Assembly (NCBI GenBank): GCA_029218485.1
Contig: JAQXRK010000287.1
Location: forward strand, 1-6,722
Direction: 5' to 3'
Origin: a bacterium
Lineage (GTDB): Bacteria; Bacillota; Clostridia; Christensenellales; CAG-138
Length of the DNA stretch: 6,722 nucleotides
Positions 1 to 4,665 of the stretch are shown one piece after another. Position numbers and translations under genes: made by a program. Position 1 is the first letter of the stretch. Every line of letters starts with the position of its first letter. The notes beneath the pieces are model-generated. The model ran no database searches and was not told the origin of the DNA. It saw nothing but the letters and a program-made list of their open reading frames with translations.

Positions 1-307
1 CATACACATTCTGCCAAAGAATATCAAGAACCCATTCCTTCGGTTGGTGCATTGTAAATCCTGCGAATATCCAGAGCCTTCGCCCAAATCGATATCTCCT
101 TAACTGGCAGTAACCACTATGTATACCCCCGATAAAAGATCGCCGGATAGGCAACCGGTATCCTGTTGTCATGCATTCAACCCAAACAGCGCAAGAGGGG
201 AAAGCCAGCATAGGACGCTTTTTGCACCTGAAGAATAGGGGGAAGCGCTTTCCATGCACCCGGCAAAGTGAAAAACGCCCTGCGGTGCAAGGCTTTTGAA
301 GACAAAG
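1..307. other. Region without a convincing gene
   Basis: No gene can be assigned here. Two short open stretches touch the left edge. On the plus strand, frame 3 is open from the window start to a TAA at 111-113 (about 36 codons, reading ...RPNRYLLNWQ). On the minus strand, an ATG at 52-50 opens a frame (MHQPKEWVLDILWQN...) that runs off the window, with a weak AGGA a few bases upstream. They overlap, so at most one can be real, and neither matches a family I recognise. An AAGGAG lies on the minus strand near 99-104 but leads to no credible ORF. The right part (about 222-290) has inverted repeats: TTGCACC at 222-228 with GGTGCAA at 284-290, and the 8-bp palindrome AAGCGCTT at 243-250. The region may be decayed DNA or the edge of a gene outside the window. 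Confidence 0.5.
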
Positions 308-344
308 AAAAAACGCTAATCTTCGTATCAAGATCAGCGTTTTT
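308..344 (-). terminator. Intrinsic terminator of tRNA-Ala
   Basis: Read on the minus strand, 344-330 pairs with 323-309. The stem contains AGCGT-type and ATCTT/AAGAT arms, has a single A/C mismatch at 318/335, and a 6-nt loop at 324-329. It is followed by six T residues (complement of 308-313). The hairpin starts one base after the tRNA CCA end, so it terminates a monocistronic tRNA transcript. The opposite strand also ends the stem in five T residues (340-344), so it could act in both directions against transcription entering from the left. Confidence 0.9.
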
Positions 345-345
345 G

Positions 346-422
346 TGGTGGAGCATATCGGATTCGAACCGATGACTTCCACACTGCCAGTGTGGCACTC
401 TAGCCAACTGAGCTAATGCCCC
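346..422 (-). tRNA. tRNA-Ala (anticodon GGC)
   Basis: The minus strand folds into a complete 77-nt cloverleaf including an encoded CCA (346-348). The acceptor arms GGGGCAT and ATGCTCC pair fully, with a G-U wobble at the third pair. G3-U70 is the classical identity element for alanyl-tRNA synthetase and supports the alanine call. The anticodon stem CCACA/TGTGG encloses the loop CTGGCAG, giving anticodon GGC (plus-strand bases 386-388), which reads GCC and probably GCU codons. The T arm has the usual TTCGAAT loop, the D loop has GG, and the discriminator is A. No intron or mispairing is visible. It has its own promoter and terminator and is transcribed away from the PBP gene. Confidence 0.97.
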
Positions 423-435
423 AAGCGCATTTGCT

Positions 436-464
436 ATTATAGAGTATTCACGGCTATTTGTAAA
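436..464 (-). promoter_or_regulatory. Sigma-A-type promoter of tRNA-Ala
   Basis: On the minus strand, TTTACA (464-459) is followed by a 17-bp spacer and a perfect TATAAT (441-436). Transcription would start near 429, giving a leader of about seven bases before the mature tRNA 5' end at 422. This near-consensus arrangement fits a highly expressed stable-RNA gene. Confidence 0.88.
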
Positions 465-508
465 GCACTTTTTGCAAAGAAATTTTTCAATGGTACAAAA
501 ATATGAAT

Positions 509-529
509 TTTTTTGGGAATCCCACAAAA
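509..529. promoter_or_regulatory. Operator-like dyad upstream of the PBP gene
   Basis: The sequence is symmetric about A519. TGGGA (514-518) mirrors TCCCA (520-524), and TTTT (509-512) mirrors AAAA (526-529), so nine of ten base pairs match and only 513/525 does not. It is centred about 39 bp before the predicted PBP transcription start and covers the place where a -35 hexamer would lie. No T-tract follows it in either useful position, so a protein-binding site is more likely than a terminator. The regulator is unknown. Confidence 0.45.
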
Positions 530-542
530 GCCGAATGGAGTA

Positions 543-551
543 TGGTATACT
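543..551 (+). promoter_or_regulatory. Extended -10 promoter of the PBP gene
   Basis: TGGTATACT contains the extended -10 TG, one spacer base, and TATACT (546-551, one change from TATAAT). The bases a -35 hexamer would occupy at 17-bp spacing (523-528, CACAAA) do not resemble TTGACA, so recognition would rest on the extended -10 element or on an activator. The expected start near 558 gives a leader of about 24 nt containing the AAGGAGG ribosome binding site. Confidence 0.7.
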
Positions 552-563
552 ACCCAAGTATAT

Positions 564-570
564 AAGGAGG
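564..570 (+). promoter_or_regulatory. Ribosome binding site of the PBP gene
   Basis: AAGGAGG is a near-perfect anti-16S match ending 11 bases before the ATG at 582. It decides the start. An in-frame start at 513 has no such site, lies upstream of the promoter, and would add 23 residues of non-family sequence. Confidence 0.85.
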
Positions 571-581
571 GGTCTGTACGA

Positions 582-3299
582 ATGGCAGATATCCGTGGTT
601 TTTTTTCCAAAGTGCGCAATAAGCTGATTGTTGATGAATCAGCTGAGGCGGATCGGGAGCGTTCCGCCCCGTTGGAAAAACAGCCTTTGTTTCAAAAGCA
701 TCAGCCGCCGCGGCCGTTTGCGCTTGCGGTTCTGTTTACAACGCTCAAGCTGTTGATCTTTGCGTTTGTCGTGGTCGCTTTTGCCGGCGTCGGGCTCGTC
801 TTCGGCATCGGGAAGGCGTATGTGGAAACAACACCGGAAATCGATGTGGCACAGCTGACGATCTCCGACCGCACATCCTTTCTCTATGATATGAACGGGC
901 GCCTCATCACATCCATCGCCGATGTGGAGTATCGCGATTGGACCGACATTGAGGATATTCCCGATATGCTGAAAAACGCGTTCATCGCCGTGGAGGATGT
1001 GCGGTTTTACAAGCATTCCGGCGTTGATTTCAAGCGCCTGTTTTCCGCAGCGCTCGAGGTTCTCGGAAACAGCAATTCGTCCGGCGGCAGCACGATTACA
1101 CAGCAGCTGATCAAAAACAAAATCCTGGGTTCTCAGCGCAACTATAAGCGCAAGATTCAGGAGGCGTATTTGGCGCTGCAGCTGGAGCGGATGATCAGCA
1201 AGGACGATATTCTCGAAGCCTATCTGAATGATATCTATCTGGGTGAATCCAATTACGGCGTGAAGACGGCCGCGATGGACTATTTCGGAAAAGATCTTCC
1301 GGAGCTGACCATCCGGGAATGCGCCATGCTCGCAGGCCTGACGCAGAGCCCCTACAACTATAACCCACGGCGCAATATGTACCGCCGCGATAAGATGGAG
1401 ATCACCAACAACCGGACGGATCAGGTGCTCTCCCGCATGTATCAGGCCGGTTATATCAATCGGGAACAGTATGAAGCCGCATTGGTGGAAGAGGTTCGCA
1501 TCATCGAGGAGAGCGAGCAGAAAAAGATGTACGACATGGCGTATTTTGTCGAATACGCGATCTATGATGTCGTCTCGCACCTGCTTGTACAGCGCGATCT
1601 GCCGGACACGAAGGCCAATCGGGACGCCATTGAAAATGAGCTCCGTACCGGCGGATACCACATCTATACCACCGTGGATCCGGATATCCAGAATACGGTG
1701 CAGCAGACGCTGTCCACCTGGGAGAACTATCCCTCGCTGGCGGACGGGAGCAAGGCGGTTCGCGAGGAAACCATGGCGGACGGCGCCGTGATCACCATCA
1801 AGGAGCCGCAGGCCGCTGCGGTGGTGTTGGACTACCACACCGGCGAGCTGCGCACGGTCGTGGGCGGCCGGGATGAACCGACGATCCGGCGCGGACAGAA
1901 CCGTGCCTATCAGAGCTATACCGAGGTCGGCTCTTCCATCAAACCGCTTGCGGTCTATGGCCCCGCGTTGGATTTGGGCGTGTCTCCCGCAACGATCGTT
2001 GCCAACATGGATGGCGCGATCGAGGGGTGGAACACGCAAAAGGGCTATCCGTCCGGTGGTCTGAAGAGCCGTTACGGCCCGGTCACGGTTCGCCGCGGTA
2101 TCATGTCCTCCCTGAACGTGGTGGCTGCCCGCGTGCTCATGCAGTATGTGGGCGTCGACGTCGCTGCAGATTATCTGGTGAAACTGGGCGCGACGGAATC
2201 GAAAATCAACCGGGATGGTGCGGGCCTTGCGCTCGGAACCTCAGGCCTGACGCCGATCCAGATGGCGACAGCCTATGGCGCGATTGCTTCCGGCGGCATA
2301 TACCGCGAGGCGCTTTCCTTTACGAAGGTGCTGGATTCGGACGGCAATGTCATTCTTGATGCCGATGCAGTGCGCGATACGCATCGCGTATTCCAGGAGT
2401 CCACCGCATATTTGCTGGTCGATATGCTCACCGACGCCGTCAAATCCGGAACCGGAACCAAGGCCAAAATTGACGGGATGACCGTTGCTGGCAAGACGGG
2501 AACGAACTCGGACTATGCGAGCGTGTACTTTGCGGGCATGACGCCCTATTATGCGGCAAGCGTCTGGATCGGCCATGACTATCCGTCCAACAAGCTGAAG
2601 GAGGGAGCGGACGGAGGCGCCTATGCCGCACCGCTGTGGAAAGCGTTCATGGAGAAGATTCATGCATCGCTGGACGATAAAAAGATCATCGATACGGATC
2701 CGACGTCGCTTGGACTGGTGAAATGCACGGTCTGCTCGGTATCCGGTCTGCTTGCGACCGATGCGTGCAGGGATGATGAGGATCATAAGCCGGTAACCGA
2801 TTGGTTCGCGGCTGCGAACCGGCCGACCAAGTACTGCGATATGCATGTTACGATCTCGGTTTGCTCGCAGTCCGGTGCGCTGGCGACCCAGTTCTGCCCT
2901 GCGGAAACGGTGCAGACCGTCAGCAAAACGCTCGTCCGTCCCGATTCTCAGTTCTATGGCTTTGAGGATCAGTATTTCTACAAGGGACTGCCGAACGCTG
3001 AGAGAACCGACTTGACCGTGGAGGCCTATCTCGCCTCGCTGCCGACCTGTACCCTGCATTCCGACAGTTCGCTCGCCATCTTTGAGCTGAAAACGAGGGC
3101 GGAGCAGTTGATTGCCGAGGTGCAGTCCTATCTGGATGCAGCGGTCGGTCTGGATGAATCCTCCCGCCTGACGCTGCAAAACGATATTGCACTTTTGCAG
3201 ACGGCGTTGACGGGCTACATATACGCAGAGATTGAGCCGCTTGTGACAACACTGGCGAATGATTTTGGGCAAATCAAAGGAGCGTATCCGTTGGATTGA
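582..3299 (+). CDS. Class A penicillin-binding protein (bifunctional glycosyltransferase/transpeptidase)
   Basis: This 905-residue membrane enzyme polymerises lipid II into glycan strands and cross-links the stem peptides outside the cell. After a cytoplasmic tail of about 45 residues comes one membrane anchor (about 46-78). The GT51 glycosyltransferase domain (about 95-285) has EDVRFYKHSGVD with catalytic Glu138, GGSTITQQLIKN (168-179), RKIQEAYLALQLER (190-203) and LNDIYLGESNYG (215-226). The penicillin-binding transpeptidase domain (about 405-690) has the SxxK motif S451-S-I-K454, the SxN motif S510-L-N512 and the KTG motif K638-T-G640. The SSIK is a mild variant of the usual STFK. Beyond it, residues 715-826 contain two similar Cys/His modules, followed by a probably helical tail (about 827-905). 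The gene is first in its transcript and is followed one base after its stop by a DNA-glycosylase gene. Family assignment is firm; which PBP1 paralogue it represents is not. Confidence 0.96.
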   Translation: MADIRGFFSKVRNKLIVDESAEADRERSAPLEKQPLFQKHQPPRPFALAVLFTTLKLLIFAFVVVAFAGVGLVFGIGKAYVETTPEIDVAQLTISDRTSFLYDMNGRLITSIADVEYRDWTDIEDIPDMLKNAFIAVEDVRFYKHSGVDFKRLFSAALEVLGNSNSSGGSTITQQLIKNKILGSQRNYKRKIQEAYLALQLERMISKDDILEAYLNDIYLGESNYGVKTAAMDYFGKDLPELTIRECAMLAGLTQSPYNYNPRRNMYRRDKMEITNNRTDQVLSRMYQAGYINREQYEAALVEEVRIIEESEQKKMYDMAYFVEYAIYDVVSHLLVQRDLPDTKANRDAIENELRTGGYHIYTTVDPDIQNTVQQTLSTWENYPSLADGSKAVREETMADGAVITIKEPQAAAVVLDYHTGELRTVVGGRDEPTIRRGQNRAYQSYTEVGSSIKPLAVYGPALDLGVSPATIVANMDGAIEGWNTQKGYPSGGLKSRYGPVTVRRGIMSSLNVVAARVLMQYVGVDVAADYLVKLGATESKINRDGAGLALGTSGLTPIQMATAYGAIASGGIYREALSFTKVLDSDGNVILDADAVRDTHRVFQESTAYLLVDMLTDAVKSGTGTKAKIDGMTVAGKTGTNSDYASVYFAGMTPYYAASVWIGHDYPSNKLKEGADGGAYAAPLWKAFMEKIHASLDDKKIIDTDPTSLGLVKCTVCSVSGLLATDACRDDEDHKPVTDWFAAANRPTKYCDMHVTISVCSQSGALATQFCPAETVQTVSKTLVRPDSQFYGFEDQYFYKGLPNAERTDLTVEAYLASLPTCTLHSDSSLAIFELKTRAEQLIAEVQSYLDAAVGLDESSRLTLQNDIALLQTALTGYIYAEIEPLVTTLANDFGQIKGAYPLD
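2724..3059 (+). repeat. Two Cys/His modules in the PBP C-terminal extension
   Basis: PBP residues 715-826 carry two related units. Unit 1 is CSVSGLLATDAC (718-729) followed by C752-D-M-H755. Unit 2 is CSQSGALATQFC (761-772) followed by C823-T-L-H826. Both have exactly ten residues between the first two cysteines, a shared SGxLAT core, and a later CxxH. C715 makes an additional CxxC with C718. The gap from the second cysteine to CxxH is 22 residues in unit 1 and 50 in unit 2. The units lie outside the membrane, so disulfides or metal binding are possible. This is protein-level repetition from divergent duplication; the DNA copies are no longer closely similar. Confidence 0.75.
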
Positions 3300-3303
3300 T
3301 ATG
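3276..3303 (+). promoter_or_regulatory. Coupled translation start of the glycosylase gene
   Basis: AAAGGAG (3276-3282) lies within the last PBP codons. The PBP stop TGA (3297-3299) is separated from the ATG at 3301 by one base. The Shine-Dalgarno-like sequence ends 18 bases before that ATG, too far for ordinary spacing, so reinitiation by ribosomes finishing the PBP is the likely mechanism. An in-frame ATG at 3259 has no ribosome binding site. An in-frame ATT at 3295 has better spacing but would be a rare start. Confidence 0.55.
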
Positions 3304-3912
3304 GATCTGCAGAAACGTTATGCAATGGACAGGGACCGCCTTTTCCTGCTCAGCAAGGCGGACACGCCCGCTGGCGAATATGCTTCGCCGGTCTTTGGCG
3401 ATGGAAACCCGAGCGCCGCAACCGTGCTGATCGGGGAGGCGCCGGGGGCGGAGGAGACGCGGCAGGGCCGTCCCTTTGTGGGGAAGGCCGGGCGGCACCT
3501 CGACTCCCTGCTCGAACGCGCGGGCATTGATCGGGCTGATGTATATACGACAAATGTGGTGAAATACCGTCCTGTCGTACGGAGCGAGCGCAGTGTGCGG
3601 AACAGGACGCCGAACCCGCGCGAGATCGCCGCAGCACTGCCGTTGCTTCGGGATGAACTGCTGGCGATTGCGCCGAAAACGGTTGTCACGCTTGGCAACG
3701 TGCCGCTTCGCGCCGTGCTGCAGCTGTGCGGTCTGGAAGCGGATACGATCGGCGCTCTGCACGGGAGGCCGATCCCGGCTGCGCTTGATTCGATACACTT
3801 TACACTGTTTGCACTGTACCATCCGGCGAGCGGAATCTACAATCGCGCATTGCTCGATGTCATGGAGCGGGATGCGATTTCGCTTGGTGAACATTTGGTG
3901 AAACCGTCATAA
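3301..3912 (+). CDS. Uracil-DNA glycosylase, family-4-like, lacking the Fe-S cysteines
   Basis: This 203-residue cytoplasmic enzyme belongs to the uracil-DNA glycosylase superfamily, which cuts the N-glycosidic bond of uracil in DNA to start base-excision repair. Motif A is GEAPGAEE (45-52), followed by GRPFVGKAG (56-64). TNVVKYRP (84-91) and VVTLGNVPLRA (128-138) match the family-4 core, and motif B is YHPASGIY (173-180). Family 4 enzymes normally bind a [4Fe-4S] cluster through four cysteines. Here the CxxC position near residues 18-21 reads S-K-A-D, the Cys of KCRP is Tyr89, and the fourth position is Ala at about 112. The only Cys is 143. The Arg-rich stretch 94-107 may contact DNA. The KRRIH loop of UdgX is absent. 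It is expressed with the upstream PBP; activity is inferred. The start is the main uncertainty: a longer form from 3259 would have 217 residues. Confidence 0.85.
   Translation: MDLQKRYAMDRDRLFLLSKADTPAGEYASPVFGDGNPSAATVLIGEAPGAEETRQGRPFVGKAGRHLDSLLERAGIDRADVYTTNVVKYRPVVRSERSVRNRTPNPREIAAALPLLRDELLAIAPKTVVTLGNVPLRAVLQLCGLEADTIGALHGRPIPAALDSIHFTLFALYHPASGIYNRALLDVMERDAISLGEHLVKPS
3884..3902 (+). repeat. Phased direct repeat TTGGTGAA upstream of the response regulator
   Basis: TTGGTGAA occurs exactly twice, at 3884-3891 and 3895-3902, with starts 11 bp apart, close to one helical turn. OmpR/PhoB-type regulators bind direct repeats with this phasing. The pair lies about 50-68 bp upstream of the predicted start of the regulator transcript, so autoregulation is conceivable. 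It also lies inside the last codons of the glycosylase gene (encoding LGEHLVK), so chance or coding constraint could explain it. Confidence 0.35.
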
Positions 3913-3936
3913 TCGCTCGATTTTGCAGCGGATGCG

Positions 3937-3945
3937 TGCTATACT
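3937..3945 (+). promoter_or_regulatory. Extended -10 promoter of the two-component operon
   Basis: TGCTATACT holds an extended -10 TG, one spacer base, and TATACT (3940-3945). At 17-bp spacing the -35 position (3917-3922, TCGATT) matches TTGACA at only three of six bases. Transcription would begin near 3952, giving a leader of about 33 nt before the ATG at 3985. It lies in the 72-bp gap after the glycosylase stop. No terminator hairpin is visible in this gap, so read-through from the PBP promoter is also possible. Confidence 0.65.
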
Positions 3946-3971
3946 GAAGCGAGGGACAAACATCGAACTTT

Positions 3972-3976
3972 GGAGG
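3972..3976 (+). promoter_or_regulatory. Ribosome binding site of the response regulator
   Basis: GGAGG ends eight bases before the ATG at 3985. It excludes the in-frame TTG at 3970, which overlaps the site and would add five residues before the typical MAQKILIADDD start. Confidence 0.85.
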
Positions 3977-3984
3977 AAACCGGA

Positions 3985-4665
3985 ATGGCACAGAAAATTC
4001 TGATTGCGGATGACGACCAGATCGTCCATGAGGCGCTGGGAATCTACCTGAAAGCGGAGGGATTTGAACCGGTCGACGCCTTTGACGGACAGGAAGCGCT
4101 TTCCATGATTACACCGGAGATCGTTCTCTGCGTGCTCGATATCATGATGCCGAAGATGTCCGGCATTGAGGTTTGCCGCGAAATCCGCAAAAGCTCTCAG
4201 CTCCCCATCCTGATGCTTACGGCAAAGGGCGAGGAGATTGACCGAATTGTCGGCCTTGAACTCGGGGCGGACGATTATATCGTAAAGCCCTTCAGCCCGC
4301 GGGAGGTCGTTGCCCGCATTAAGGCGGTCTTGCGCCGCACGAGCGAGCAGCCAAAAGCGGACAACAATGTGATCACCTACAACGGACTTGTCATCGATTT
4401 GAAGAGCTATACTGTTACGCTTCGCGGCGAACCCGTTATTTGCACGCCGAAGGAGATTGAGATTCTGTATATGCTTGCATCCAATCCGGGGCAGGTGTTT
4501 ACGCGCGAGCAGCTGCTTTCGCGCGTCTGGGGTTACGATTTTGCCGGCGAGACAAGAACGGTCGACACCCATATCAAGCGAATCCGTGCCAAACTGGATT
4601 CCACAAACCTTGGCTGGAGCATCAAAACGATTTATGGCGTGGGCTATAAGTTTGAGGTAGAATGA
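3985..4665 (+). CDS. Response regulator, OmpR/PhoB family
   Basis: This 226-residue cytoplasmic transcription factor receives phosphate from a histidine kinase and binds DNA as a dimer. The receiver domain (about 1-118) has the acidic pair D9/D10, phosphoacceptor D52 in LDIMMP, T79, and K101 in the KPF motif, so every catalytic position is intact. The winged-helix domain (about 130-226) has the family hallmarks TPKEIEIL, SNPGQVFTREQLL, the recognition-helix region RTVDTHIKRIRAKL, and the C-terminal YGVGYKF. Length is normal for the family. The stop overlaps the start of the kinase gene in ATGA, so the two are translationally coupled and surely form a pair. It has its own promoter and possibly a phased direct repeat upstream. 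It resembles PhoP/PhoB/WalR-type regulators, but no pst, phoU or wal accessory gene is visible to fix the name. Confidence 0.95.
   Translation: MAQKILIADDDQIVHEALGIYLKAEGFEPVDAFDGQEALSMITPEIVLCVLDIMMPKMSGIEVCREIRKSSQLPILMLTAKGEEIDRIVGLELGADDYIVKPFSPREVVARIKAVLRRTSEQPKADNNVITYNGLVIDLKSYTVTLRGEPVICTPKEIEILYMLASNPGQVFTREQLLSRVWGYDFAGETRTVDTHIKRIRAKLDSTNLGWSIKTIYGVGYKFEVE

Noticed and set aside
1..52. Possible start of a minus-strand gene (MHQPKEWVLDILWQN...)
   Set aside because: Only 17 codons are visible, the ribosome binding site is weak, and it overlaps an open plus-strand frame. It is too little to call.
309..344. CRISPR-like or mobile-element repeat near the tRNA
   Set aside because: It occurs once, is a hairpin with a T-run, and sits directly after the tRNA 3' end, so it is explained as a terminator.
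509..529. Intrinsic terminator from the dyad before the PBP gene
   Set aside because: The arms are only about five strong pairs with almost no loop, and no T-tract follows on the relevant side. An operator-like site fits better.
177..557. Minus-strand open frame across the tRNA
   Set aside because: It runs through the tRNA gene, its terminator and its promoter, so it cannot be a real protein gene.
639..2039. Long open frame of 466 codons antisense to the PBP gene
   Set aside because: It lies opposite a gene with complete catalytic motifs, has no ribosome binding site and no recognisable domain. It is the expected mirror of GC-biased codons.
2241..3272. Long antisense open frame opposite the PBP 3' half
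   Set aside because: It has no start signal or family resemblance, and its composition (Arg/His/Gln-rich) is typical of a shadow frame.
3301..3912. UdgX-type glycosylase that covalently binds uracil-DNA
   Set aside because: The characteristic KRRIH loop is absent; the corresponding stretch reads IGALHGRPI.
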